Part shown: piece after piece, positions 25,115 to 33,135 of the stretch
How positions within the stretch are numbered: the stretch's first letter is position 1
Layout of the letters: each line of letters begins with the position of its first letter
Assembly: GCA_000720805.1 (NCBI GenBank)
Contig: JODI01000023.1
Span: 1-64,000 of the forward strand
Direction: 5' to 3'
Length of the DNA: 64,000 nt
Source: Streptomyces violaceoruber
Lineage (GTDB): Bacteria; Actinomycetota; Actinomycetes; Streptomycetales; Streptomycetaceae
Position numbers and translations under genes: made by a program
The notes under the pieces: generated by a model
Databases searched by the model: none
Told to the model about the DNA's origin: nothing
What the model saw: only the letters and a program-made list of their open reading frames with translations

Positions 25115-25365
25115 CTTCGGTCAGCGTGAGCCCTGAGAACCTGGGGGCGCTTGTTGAACCTCGCCCGCTAGGCAGACGTGGTGCTGGGTTCCCGACGCCC
25201 GCACGGAAGAATTCGATGCTCGGCCCGACAGCTCGCCCACGACATGGGGTCCTTCTTCGAGTGCTCCGAGTGCTCCGAGTGCTCCGAGGTGCTCCGGGCC
25301 GTCGAGGAACACGCGAAGGAGTGGCGTCCCCGCCGGGGTGGGATGACGGAGTTACTCACGGGGCG
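25115..25365 (+). pseudogene. Remnant of a second phage-type integrase gene
   Basis: The stretch resembles the 5' part of the integrase gene at 52750. GACAGCTCGCCC followed by ATGGGGTCCTTCTTC (25225-25253) parallels the bases at 52758-52788. The peptide RQLAHDMGSFFE matches RQLARGMGSFFK, and EEHAKEWRPRRGGMTELLTG matches AAYVKQWRPRQRRMTEYSTG. About 60 codons between are lost and replaced by a nine-base tandem repeat (CGAGTGCTC, three times). The upstream GTCAGCGTGAGCCCTGA (25118-25134) also has a counterpart at 52443-52459. It marks the site of an earlier integrative element. Nothing coding was recognised in 25366-25722. Confidence 0.8.
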
Positions 25366-25722
25366 GGGCCGGGAGGTTTCGCCCCAGGGCACCGATGAGC
25401 GCTGCCGCACGAAAAAGACCTGTCCGCGCACCCGAGTTCGCCGGCAACGCTGTCGCGGGGCGGCACGGTCTTCCCCGAATGGCCATTGGTCGGCAGCCAA
25501 CTTGGGATCGCCTGAGCCGGAACCGGTTTCTCGCCGCGACGGTGAACCCGTGCCCGGCCCCGTGCGCGGCCGATACCAGGCGGGGCCCGCGGATCACCGA
25601 CCGAGGCGTCAATTCAATTTGACGGCATCACTGGTTCGGGCGCACAGGGGCGAGCCCGTGCTTAGCCGGTGCATCTCCAGAGAAGGATTATTTCGACAAC
25701 ACGCTCCCGAAAGGACCAATTC

Positions 25723-26031
25723 ATGCGCTGCGCCCGTGACTTCATGCTCGCTGCCGCCGGTGCGCTGCTCGCGGCAAGCGCCGCCACCGGCACCGCTGTC
25801 GCGGCGGAAGAGGGCGACGTTGTGGTGTTCAGTACGGAAGTTGCCCCCCTGGCTGAGTATCACGATCCCCACGGGTGTCAAAAGCTTCCGCCCGCCGCGC
25901 ATGTACTGACGAACCACACCGATCGCCCGGTCACCATCTACGCCGACCCGTTCTGTCTGACTCCTGGGCTCACCGTGCAGCCCGGATACGGCTCGCACGT
26001 GGCGCCCGGCAGCGGCAGTTTCTCCGCCTGA
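25723..26031 (+). CDS. Small secreted protein, function unknown
   Basis: A 102-residue protein with a clear Sec signal peptide (MRCARDFMLAAAGALLAASA, cleavage probably after AVAA near residue 28). The mature part of about 74 residues has two cysteines (in HGCQKLP and DPFCLTPG) that could form one disulfide, and a beta-rich pattern with NHTDRPVTIYADP. It looks like one of the many small exported Streptomyces proteins of the inhibitor/crystallin-like type, but I recognise no family. The ATG at 25723 has AAAGGA seven bases upstream. The next gene is a frameshifted dehydrogenase 48 bases on. Confidence 0.75.
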   Translation: MRCARDFMLAAAGALLAASAATGTAVAAEEGDVVVFSTEVAPLAEYHDPHGCQKLPPAAHVLTNHTDRPVTIYADPFCLTPGLTVQPGYGSHVAPGSGSFSA

Positions 26032-26079
26032 GCCACAGCTGTTCCCGTTCAGCCCCCACACTCAGGAGAACATACGCAC

Positions 26080-27341
26080 ATGGCCGCCGATCTCGTCGTC
26101 ATCGGGCTGGGGCATGTCGGGCTGCCGCTCTCCAGAGCCGCGGTCTCGGCCGGCTTGGCGACCGTGGGGTACGACGTGTCCGGCACGGTGGTGTCCGGAC
26201 TCGCCGCAGGCAGTTCCCATGTCGGCGGGGTCCTCGACGCCGAGGTCGCGGTCATGCTGGACGCGGGATTTCATGCCACGACCGACCCAGCGGTCCTGGA
26301 CGGCGCGCAGACCGTGGTGATCTGTGTGCCGACCGGACTCACACCGGAGGGCTTACCCGACCTGTCCGCGGTCGAGGACGCAGCCCGGGCCGTCGCCGCC
26401 CGGCTGCGCCCCGGCATGCTGATCGTCCTGGAGTCCACCAGCTGTCCCGGCACCACGGAGGACGTCGTGCGGCCGCTGCTGGAGCACGGCAGCGGGCTGC
26501 AGGCCGGTGAGGACTTCCACCTGGCGTATTCGCCACAGCGCATTGATCCCGGCAACGAGACGTGGACCATCCGCAACGCTCCGAAGGTCGTGAGCGGTTG
26601 CAGCGCTCTGTGCGCCAAGTACGCCGTCGCGTTCTACTCCCGGTTCGTCGACCACCTCGTCGTCGCCCGCGGCACGCGGGAGGCGGAGATGGCCAAACTC
26701 CTCGAAAACACCTACCGGTACGTCAACATGGCCCTGGTCGACGAAGTGGCGCTGTTCTGCCACGAGACCGGCATCGACATCTGGGACGTGCTGCACTGCG
26801 CCGCGTCGAAGCCGTGCGGCTTCGCACCCTTCAGGCCCGGGACCCGGCGTCGGCGGGCACTGCGTTCGCGTCGACCCCCGCTGTCTCGCCGCGCGGGCCG
26901 AATCCCAGGGCTTCAGCCTTCCATACGCCGACAGCCGCACACGAGGTCCTCGGCCGTATGCCGAACCATGTCGTGGACCGAGTGCTTGCCCTGCTCACCG
27001 AGGTCCGGGGCCGCCCTGAGGGCGCACGCGCCCTGCTGCTCGGAATCACCTACGAAGCGGATGTGGCCGATGTCCGGGAGACGCCAGCGCACCCGGTGGC
27101 GGCAGGACTGCTCGCCGCCGGTGCCGAGGTGTCCTACCACGACCCCTACATAGCCGAGTTCACCGTCGGCGGCCGGTCGTTGCCGCGCGCCGAAAGCCTC
27201 CAGGAAGCCATGGCCCAGGCCGATGTGGCGATCCTGTTGCAGGACCACGCCTGTTACGCCAGGGAAGCACTGGGCCAGGCTCGCTGCGCCCTGCTCGACA
27301 CCCGCGGCAAGGCCATGGGCAGCCGGGTCACCCTTCTCTGA
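26080..27341 (+). pseudogene. Nucleotide-sugar dehydrogenase (UDP-Glc/ManNAc type) with two frameshifts
   Basis: The N-terminal two-thirds is intact: Rossmann VVIGLGHVGLPLSRA (residues 6-20), VVICVPTGLTPEG, and VLESTSCPGTTED. EMAKLLENTYRYVNMALVDE matches the central dimerisation helix. The reading frame then breaks twice by single-base insertions, near 26842 and near 26925. Between them the catalytic segment is readable as PGVGGHCVRVDPRCL with its Cys, and after them ITYEADVADVRETPAHPV and the end of the NAD-UDP domain. Without the two insertions the protein would be about 420 residues and apparently complete. It is either a very young pseudogene or a double sequencing error. Confidence 0.85.
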
Positions 27342-27349
27342 TCCCCGCG

Positions 27350-27393
27350 CACCGGCCTGAGCTGGTGCCTCCCCGCGCCGGCCTGAGCCGGCG
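27350..27393 (+). terminator. Two consecutive hairpins after the dehydrogenase pseudogene
   Basis: CACCGG-cctgag-CTGGTG (27350-27367) and CGCCGGC-ctga-GCCGGCG (27376-27393) are two short stem-loops in tandem, the second perfect over seven base pairs. A third, GCCGGC-cgtc-GCCGGC, follows within 30 bases. Their place directly after the stop fits a terminator. Confidence 0.6.
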
Positions 27394-27490
27394 TCTCCCC
27401 CTGCCGGCCGTCGCCGGCCCCAGAGCCCGCGCAGCGGTACCGCCCTGCGCGGTCGCGGCCCTGCCCAGGTGCCGCGGTCCGTCATCCACC

Positions 27491-27530
27491 CGACACCACT
27501 CGACACCACTCGACACCATCGGACACCGTC
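27491..27530 (+). repeat. Four 10-bp direct repeats before the EF-hand gene
   Basis: CGACACCACT occurs at 27491-27500 and 27501-27510, then CGACACCATC and GGACACCGTC, in exact 10-bp register. The block ends 18 bases before the calcium-binding protein's ATG. One helical turn per unit would place each copy on the same DNA face, so it may be a protein-binding array or simply slippage. Confidence 0.7.
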
Positions 27531-27548
27531 CGAGACTAGGAGAGACAC

Positions 27549-28079
27549 ATGAGCACCGCTGTCGCCAACGACCGCCTGGTGAAGCGCTTCGAGAAGTGGG
27601 ACACCGACGGCAACGGCGTCCTGGAGGCGAGCGACTTCCAGGGCGAAGCCGCCCGGATCGCCCAGAACCTCGGCAAGAGCGCCGACTCCCCGGAGGTGCA
27701 GGAGCTCCACAGCGCCTTCCAGGGGCTGTACGAGCACCTCGCCCAGAAGGCCGGCGTCCCCGGTGGCGCCATCAGCCGGGAGCAGTTCCTCGACGCCACG
27801 GGTGAGTTGCTGTTCAAGGAGGGTGAGGCGAGCTTCAACCGCGCGCTCTCTCCCATCGTGAAGGCGCTGATCAGCCTGTGCGACGACAACCACGACGGCG
27901 AGATCGACGCCCGTGAGTTCCAGGCCTGGCTGTCAGCCGTCGGCGTGCCGGCCTCCCAGGCCGGGAAGATGTTCCAGAAGGTGGACACGAACGGCGACGG
28001 AAGGCTGTCCGAGGACGAACTGCTGCAGGTCGTCCGTGACTTCCACTTCGGTCGCCTGGAGGTCGACCTGCTCGGCTGA
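27549..28079 (+). CDS. EF-hand calcium-binding protein (calerythrin-like)
   Basis: A 176-residue acidic cytoplasmic protein with three good EF-hand loops: DTDGNGVLEASD (18-29), DDNHDGEIDARE (112-123) and DTNGDGRLSEDE (146-157). The helix pair between the first and second (about residues 55-85) is a degenerate hand, so the plan is the four-site sarcoplasmic/calerythrin type found in actinomycetes. It buffers or senses Ca2+. The ATG at 27549 has TAGGAGAG six to seven bases upstream; 10-bp direct repeats precede it and a strong hairpin follows. Confidence 0.93.
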   Translation: MSTAVANDRLVKRFEKWDTDGNGVLEASDFQGEAARIAQNLGKSADSPEVQELHSAFQGLYEHLAQKAGVPGGAISREQFLDATGELLFKEGEASFNRALSPIVKALISLCDDNHDGEIDAREFQAWLSAVGVPASQAGKMFQKVDTNGDGRLSEDELLQVVRDFHFGRLEVDLLG

Positions 28080-28100
28080 TCTGCCGGAGCGGCAGCTGTG

Positions 28101-28124
28101 ACCCGGGTGGGCGACCACCCGGGT
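28101..28124 (+). terminator. Intrinsic terminator of the EF-hand gene
   Basis: A perfect 10-bp stem (ACCCGGGTGG / CCACCCGGGT) with loop GCGA, 21 bases after the stop codon, followed by TCC. A smaller hairpin, CTGCCG-gag-CGGCAG, precedes it. Confidence 0.85.
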
Positions 28125-28132
28125 TCCACGGC

Positions 28133-28175
28133 CACCGGATGGCGCCGCCCGTTCAGCGGGCGGCGCCATCCGGTG
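28133..28175. terminator. Long perfect stem-loop, 19-bp arms
   Basis: CACCGGATGGCGCCGCCCG (28133-28151) is followed by loop TTCAG and its exact 19-base reverse complement (28157-28175). It is one of the strongest structures in the window and sits eight bases after the previous hairpin, between convergent genes, so it most likely blocks read-through from both sides. The biosynthetic cluster's left arm ends 183 bases away. Confidence 0.75.
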
Positions 28176-28231
28176 CGCGACCGCTTGTCCGCGGAATTGC
28201 CCGTCGGTCTGAGCGGAAGCGCTGTCCGGAA

Positions 28232-28358
28232 CCGCCTCTGCGGAGGTCCCCTGCAGGACCCGCCTCTGCGGAGGTCCCCTGCAGCACCCGCCTCTGCGGA
28301 TGCCCGCATCCGAAACCGCTCTTCGGACCCTTCAGGAAACCGCTTCGCGGATTGCCCT
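28232..28358 (+). repeat. Degenerate tandem repeat at the left edge of the biosynthetic cluster
   Basis: Two nearly identical 28-bp units (28232-28259 and 28260-28287) begin CCGCCTCTGCGGAGG and continue TCCCCTGCAG. They are followed by three shorter, diverged units starting with CCGCCTCTGCGG, CCGCTCTTCGG and CCGCTTCGCGG. Every unit opens with a small CCGC...GCGG hairpin. The array reaches the stop codon of the cluster's last leftward gene. Confidence 0.75.
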
Positions 28359-28805
28359 TCAGGTACCGGGCGGCTCGGGAGCCGTGCCGTGGTTCCCGGC
28401 CCGGCCTTGGACGAAGGTGACGACAGACTCCGGCCGCAGGCCCAGGTCCCGGCCGCTGACCGGACGCGCCGCGTGGATCAGGATGTTGTAGTGGTTCGGA
28501 AGATGACAGGCGTCGAAGCCGAGCACCGTGCCGACCGTCGTGTCCCCGATCCGCACCAGGTCACCCCGGTCGATCACACCGCCGCACAACAGCTCGGCGA
28601 AGCCCAGGAAACCCACCCGGTCGATCCGGGCGCCGGAGCGCGGGTCCCACTGGTCGGTGGTGACCAATTCGTGCACCTCGCCCCGGCGTACGCAGCGTGC
28701 CGCGTGCTCCTCCAGCCGCATGCCGCGGTCCGTGCGGCGGTGCACGAGCACCTTGACCAGTGATCCGCGCACCACGCGCTTCGGGCCGTCCTCCGCCGGA
28801 TTCAC
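28359..28805 (-). CDS. Small conserved protein of the biosynthetic cluster, function unknown
   Basis: A 148-residue soluble protein, last gene of the left arm. Visible features are a basic N-terminal strand set (SLVKVLVHRRTDRGMRLEEH), FLGFAELLCGGVIDRGD in the middle and VLGFDACHLPNHYNILIH near residue 100. There are no membrane segments. The pattern reminds me of a family listed as DUF6917, but I cannot confirm this. The GTG at 28805 overlaps the preceding dehydrogenase stop (GTGA), so it is translated with that gene and probably acts in the same pathway. Confidence 0.75.
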   Translation of the reverse strand: MNPAEDGPKRVVRGSLVKVLVHRRTDRGMRLEEHAARCVRRGEVHELVTTDQWDPRSGARIDRVGFLGFAELLCGGVIDRGDLVRIGDTTVGTVLGFDACHLPNHYNILIHAARPVSGRDLGLRPESVVTFVQGRAGNHGTAPEPPGT

Positions 28806-29752
28806 CGGTCCGCCTCTGCTGCCGTCGCATGTGGCGCGGGCCGGGCACAGCGATAGGCCGCCTCGACCAGTTCCAGCGCCGGCAGGCCGCCGTGCGCCCC
28901 CGGGCCGACCGGGGCACCGGTGCGGACCAGCGCGGCGAACTCGGTCAGGATCGCCTCGTACTCGTGCCACAGCGACGCCTTGAAGCCGGTGTGTCCGGCC
29001 AGCATGTCGGCGTGCAGCACCTCTCCGCCGGCCAACTCCACCTCGAGGTCCTTGCGTTCCCCAGGGTACGACCAGTCCAGCTCGACCGAGGCCGTGGTTC
29101 CCGTGCGGCCACGCAGGCGGATCACCGCCTGACGGTCGACGCCGTAGCCGTCGCGCTGGATCTCGCAGCCGGTGACGGCGAGTTCACCGAGCAGCAACCG
29201 CACCAGGTCGAGGGCGTTGGGACCGTTGTCGGACACACAGCCGCCGCCGCAGCGGGCCGGGTCCAGGTACCAGTCCTCACCGCCGAGATGCTCCTCGATG
29301 CGCTCCAGATAGCGCACCCGCACGGAGCGGATCTCCCGGCCCGTCGTCCGGTGCACCAGTGCGCGGACGGCGTCGTTGTAGCGGCGGTGGAACGCCGTCA
29401 TCAGCGGGACCCCGCCGCGCTGCGCCAGCTCCACCAGCAGGGACCCCTCGGCCGGTGTCAGGGCGAGGGGCTTCTCGACGCAGACCGGGACGCCCACGGC
29501 CAGGGCGTCCCGGCACAGGGGCAGGTGCACGTCGTTGGGCACGGCCACGACGAGGGCGTCCGGTCGCGCCCGGTCCAGCAGTGTGCGGAGGTCGCTGAAG
29601 CGTGCCGCCCGGCCGGGGAACTGCTCCAGGGCCTCGGCACGGGCGTCGCACACGGCTGTCAGCTGCCACTCGGACAGCCGTTCCGCGGCGGCCAGGTAGT
29701 AGGGGGAGATGGCGCCGAGACCGACGACGCCGAGCCGCAAGGGTCGGGTCAT
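28802..29752 (-). CDS. Gfo/Idh/MocA family NAD(P)-dependent oxidoreductase
   Basis: A 316-residue sugar or cyclitol dehydrogenase-like protein. The Rossmann loop is GVVGLGAISPYYLAAAERL (about residues 7-25), and VCVEKPLALTPAEG (about 91-104) carries the EKP motif with the catalytic Lys. The C-terminal alpha/beta domain holds YLDPARCGGGCVSDNGPNAL (about 157-176), where inositol- and sugar-dehydrogenases have their substrate His/Asp pair; here Asp171 and Asn172/174 are candidates. The ATG at 29752 overlaps the stop of the upstream gene (ATGA). Probably oxidises or reduces a hydroxyl of the cluster's cyclitol or sugar intermediate. Confidence 0.88.
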   Translation of the reverse strand: MTRPLRLGVVGLGAISPYYLAAAERLSEWQLTAVCDARAEALEQFPGRAARFSDLRTLLDRARPDALVVAVPNDVHLPLCRDALAVGVPVCVEKPLALTPAEGSLLVELAQRGGVPLMTAFHRRYNDAVRALVHRTTGREIRSVRVRYLERIEEHLGGEDWYLDPARCGGGCVSDNGPNALDLVRLLLGELAVTGCEIQRDGYGVDRQAVIRLRGRTGTTASVELDWSYPGERKDLEVELAGGEVLHADMLAGHTGFKASLWHEYEAILTEFAALVRTGAPVGPGAHGGLPALELVEAAYRCARPAPHATAAEADR

Positions 29753-30876
29753 CGCGGGCTCCCGGGGCCGTCGAGGAGACCGAGGGCGGTCAGTTCCGCG
29801 TGGAGGTGCGGGGGCAGGGGGATGCCGTGGCGGCGGCGCTCGGCGGCGAGTTCCGCCTCCCGCCAGCCCGGATAGCGCACTGGCTCGCCGCCGGGCACCG
29901 GCGGGCAGTCGACGAGCGTGCCGAACAGGGACCGGGTCGCTGCGGCCACGTCCGCGTCGGGTCGCAGCACCTCCGGGGCGATCGTGAGGAGGAAGAAGCC
30001 GATGTCGTCGTCGGTACCGCCTGCCCGGCCGTCGCCTTCCAGCGCGGCGGGCGCGGGCCCCACGGCCGCGCCGGACACCACGGCGGCCAGCAGTTCCACG
30101 GCGATACCGAGCCCGTAGCCCTTGTGGACGCCGGTCTCGGCCGTGCCGCCCAGCCAACGCAAAAAGGCCTCGCCGCGGTCGAAGGCGGACGGGTCGGTCA
30201 CCGGGTCGCCCGCCGCGTCCTCCAGCCAGCCGACGGGCACCGGGGCGCCGCGGCGGGCGGCGACGCGGACCCGTCCGGTGGGCGCGACGGTGGTGCTCAT
30301 GTCCAGCAGGAACGGGTGTCCGTCGAGGGCCGGCGCGGCGACGCTCAGCGGGTTGGTGCCGAGCATCGCCACCGCACCGCCCGGGGGGCGTGCGATGCGC
30401 TGGCCGCCGCAGTTGCTCGCGACCACGCCGATCATCCCGGCGTGCGCGGCGCGTACGGCGTGGAAGCCTGCGCACCCGAAGTGGGTGGCCCCGCGCACCG
30501 ACACCAGTCCGACCCCGTGCCGGCCGGCCCGTGCCACGGCGTCGTCCATGGCCTCGGCCGCGGCCCACAGGCCCAGGGCGCGGCGGGCGTCGACGACCGC
30601 GCAGGCGCCCAGGTCGGTAAGGGTCCGCGGTTCGGCGCGGGGGTCGCAGCGGCCGGACTCCAGCAACGGCAGGTAGAGCCGGGTGAGGTTGAACACGCCG
30701 TGCGAGTCGAGCCCGGTCAGGTCGCCGTGGCACAGCGCGTCCGCGGCGAGCCGGGCCCGCGCGTCAGGGATGCCGTGGCCGGTGAACAGGCCGGTGAGCG
30801 CGGCATGCAGCTCCGCGTGGTCGACGAGGACGGGTGCGCGCTCGACCGCCGCTCGCGGGGCGGTGGGTGCCGTCAT
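29749..30876 (-). CDS. Malate/L-lactate dehydrogenase-family (Ldh_2) oxidoreductase
   Basis: A 375-residue enzyme of the unusual Ldh_2/YlbC/DpkA fold. Landmarks are LTGLDSHGVFNLTRL (about residues 53-67) with the catalytic His, VRGATHFGCAGFHA (about 126-139), the nucleotide-contacting GTNPLSVAAP (about 172-181) and HKGYGLGIAVELLAAV (about 248-263). Relatives reduce 2-oxo acids or cyclic imines with NAD(P)H. It lies between the M20 hydrolase (63 bp upstream) and the Gfo/Idh gene (overlap), fully within the left-arm operon. Confidence 0.9.
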   Translation of the reverse strand: MTAPTAPRAAVERAPVLVDHAELHAALTGLFTGHGIPDARARLAADALCHGDLTGLDSHGVFNLTRLYLPLLESGRCDPRAEPRTLTDLGACAVVDARRALGLWAAAEAMDDAVARAGRHGVGLVSVRGATHFGCAGFHAVRAAHAGMIGVVASNCGGQRIARPPGGAVAMLGTNPLSVAAPALDGHPFLLDMSTTVAPTGRVRVAARRGAPVPVGWLEDAAGDPVTDPSAFDRGEAFLRWLGGTAETGVHKGYGLGIAVELLAAVVSGAAVGPAPAALEGDGRAGGTDDDIGFFLLTIAPEVLRPDADVAAATRSLFGTLVDCPPVPGGEPVRYPGWREAELAAERRRHGIPLPPHLHAELTALGLLDGPGSPR

Positions 30877-30939
30877 ACGGGATTCCTTACGGGGCGGGCC
30901 AGTTGTCTTCGTAGGTCGTTCGGTTGGGGGTGTGGTGCT

Positions 30940-32232
30940 CTACGGAGGTCGCCGCACTGACGCGGCCGGCACCGCTTCGGCGAAGAACATGACGAGCCGG
31001 CGGACCACGCCGGCGAACTCCTCCAGGTCGGCGAGGTCGACGAACTCGCCGGGAGCGTGGGCGCGGTTGGCGGCCAGACAGCCGGGGCCGAGCACGGTGG
31101 TGAAGGCGTCGTCCAGGCCGGCCGCCCAGATGGCGTCGCACGTGAAGCCGGGGTCCTCGGCCGCCGGCCGGGCCCCCGCGCGGGCCAGGAGTTCCTCGGC
31201 CCACGGATCGGAGTCGTCCAGCGCCGGCAGGCCCTGTTTGTCCCAGCCGAGCCGGGTGATCCGTTCCGCGTCCCGCGCCGTGCGGGCGAACTCCCGGGTG
31301 TGGGCGAACCGTTCGGTGAAGTGGCGCAGGGCTTCGGCGACGTGCCGGGTGACCTCGGCCTTCAGGCGGTCGCCGTCGGAGGTGCGGCGGTACGACAGGT
31401 TCATCAGCAGGGTGCCGGTGCCGTGGACGCGGTTGTGCGTGCGGCCCGTGTGCAGGCCGGCGACGCACACCCGCGTACCGGGTACGGCACCGTCCAGGCG
31501 GGCGGCGAGGTGCTGTGCCAGGAATCCCAGCAGCACGGTGGCGTTGTGTCCGGCGTCCGGACGGTCGTCCACCGAGTCCGCGCCCTCGACGGTGATCCGG
31601 GCGGTCATCGCGGCGGTGGCCCGGGGCAGTGCGCGCAGTCCGGTCGGTTCGCAGAACACGTTGAGTCGGCCGTGGTGCCCGGCCTCCAGCAGCGGGCGGG
31701 TGCCGTAGGTGCCCAGGGCGCCGCCCTCCTCCCCGGCGACGGCCTGGAGCAGGACGGTGACGTCCCGTCCGACGGCGGGGTGGGAAGCGGCGGCCCGCAG
31801 CCCGGCGAGAAGGGCCACGGCGGGCCCCTTGGCGTCGACCGCGCCCCGGCCGGTGAACCGCACGCCGTCGAAGGCGGGCGGCGCGTGTCCGGCGACGGTG
31901 TCCAGATGGACGTTGAACATCACGGTGTGCGCACGGGAACGCTCGGGTCCCAGCCGCAGCAGCAGACTGGGCTGGTCCGCGAGAAAGCGCGGATCGCGGG
32001 CGGCGGCGCGGACCGTGGACGGCACGCCCGGACGGTCCAGGCAGGCGGCGGGCGGACTGGCGAGGCGGACGGTGCGAAACCCCGCTTCGGCGGCGGCCGT
32101 CGCGTACCGCTGGAGGATCTCGGGCAGCCGGGACGGCGGATCGCCCGGGCCGGCCTCCAGGGGGTTGACGCTCGGCAGGCGCAGCAGGTCCAGCAGCAAC
32201 TCCCGGTGCCGGTCGGTGAACAGGCCGCTCAC
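30940..32232 (-). CDS. M20-family metallohydrolase (ArgE/DapE type)
   Basis: A 430-residue zinc amidohydrolase. The metal-site motifs are present in order: VMFNVHLDTVAGH (His and Asp, about residues 103-115), RGAVDAKGP (bridging Asp, about 128-136), VAGEEGGALG (catalytic Glu pair, about 164-173), and FCEPTG. The dimerisation domain follows (DAGHNATVLLGFL). Members remove acyl groups from amino groups or cleave small peptides, so in this cluster it might deprotect an N-acylated amine. The gene's stop end is 63 bp from the next gene and its ATG (32232) overlaps the epimerase gene's stop. Confidence 0.9.
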   Translation of the reverse strand: MSGLFTDRHRELLLDLLRLPSVNPLEAGPGDPPSRLPEILQRYATAAAEAGFRTVRLASPPAACLDRPGVPSTVRAAARDPRFLADQPSLLLRLGPERSRAHTVMFNVHLDTVAGHAPPAFDGVRFTGRGAVDAKGPAVALLAGLRAAASHPAVGRDVTVLLQAVAGEEGGALGTYGTRPLLEAGHHGRLNVFCEPTGLRALPRATAAMTARITVEGADSVDDRPDAGHNATVLLGFLAQHLAARLDGAVPGTRVCVAGLHTGRTHNRVHGTGTLLMNLSYRRTSDGDRLKAEVTRHVAEALRHFTERFAHTREFARTARDAERITRLGWDKQGLPALDDSDPWAEELLARAGARPAAEDPGFTCDAIWAAGLDDAFTTVLGPGCLAANRAHAPGEFVDLADLEEFAGVVRRLVMFFAEAVPAASVRRPP

Positions 32233-33134
32233 ACCGAGCCGTCCAGCGGGCCGGTGACCGGCTGTCCGGCGCCCAGCAGCCCGGCGAGCGCCTGTCCGGC
32301 CCGTACGAACAGGTCGGCGGCGTCCTCACCCGCCCGGGCCAGCCCCTCGTGGGGGCGAACCGCGAGATGGGGTTCGAGGGACAGCGCTCCGGTGTAGCCG
32401 TGGGCGGCCAGCAGCTCCAGGCATTCCATCACCCCGGCTTCGCCCTCGCCGGGCAGCGTGTATGCGGTGCCGCCGTCCGGGGTGCGGACGGCGTCCTTGA
32501 TGTGGACGTGGGCGACGTACGGGGCGAGGTCACGCAGCATGTCCGGAGCGCGGTAGCCGTACGGGACGCCGTTGCCGGTGTCGAACAGCAGCCGCAGGGC
32601 CGGGCTCTCCACGGCGCGCAGCAGTCGTAGCGCGCGGTCGGCCCGGTCCCCGGCCCAGCCCGCGCAGTTCTCGTGCACCAGCACCAGGCCCGCGCGCTCG
32701 GCGCGGTCCGCCAGGACGGCGGTGCGGGCCAGCACGCGGTCGGCCCACTCGGTCTCCGCCAGACCGTCGTTGGGGTACGACATGATCCGCACCAGACGGC
32801 AGCCGAGGCCGGCGCAGCGCTCGGCCAGGACGTCGAGTTCCGCCAGGTCCTGGCCGAGGTCGCAGGTGATGGGGCGGGACCAGTTGCCGATCCGGGACGC
32901 GACGGCGGTCACGGTGACGCCGGCCTCCGCAAGCCGTCGGGTCAGCGTGCCGAAGGCGGCCGCGGAGAGATCGGCGAGGGCCGTGCCGTCGACCGTGCGC
33001 AGTTCGATGGCGTTCCAGCCCAGCCGTCGCAGCGCCGCCAGTTGCCCGTCGGTGCCGGGCGCCGCCTCGTCGCCGATGCCGGCGAGTGGCCCGAACCCCC
33101 GGACGCGAGGTCCGGCGGCGCAGTGCCGGGACAT
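32229..33134 (-). CDS. Sugar phosphate isomerase/epimerase (xylose-isomerase-like TIM barrel)
   Basis: A 301-residue TIM-barrel protein of the AP endonuclease 2 superfamily (IolE/IolI/Hyi type). LVLVHENCAGWAGD (about residues 145-158) has the first metal Glu, LRLLFDTGNGV (about 180-190) the Asp, VAHVHIKDAV (about 206-215) the His and GALSLEPHL (about 253-261) the last Glu, so the four-ligand metal site looks complete. Relatives interconvert keto-inositols or ketoses. Together with two Gfo/Idh enzymes and two aminotransferases this points to cyclitol or amino-sugar chemistry. It starts one base after the upstream gene's stop. Confidence 0.9.
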   Translation of the reverse strand: MSRHCAAGPRVRGFGPLAGIGDEAAPGTDGQLAALRRLGWNAIELRTVDGTALADLSAAAFGTLTRRLAEAGVTVTAVASRIGNWSRPITCDLGQDLAELDVLAERCAGLGCRLVRIMSYPNDGLAETEWADRVLARTAVLADRAERAGLVLVHENCAGWAGDRADRALRLLRAVESPALRLLFDTGNGVPYGYRAPDMLRDLAPYVAHVHIKDAVRTPDGGTAYTLPGEGEAGVMECLELLAAHGYTGALSLEPHLAVRPHEGLARAGEDAADLFVRAGQALAGLLGAGQPVTGPLDGSV

Positions 33135-33135
33135 G

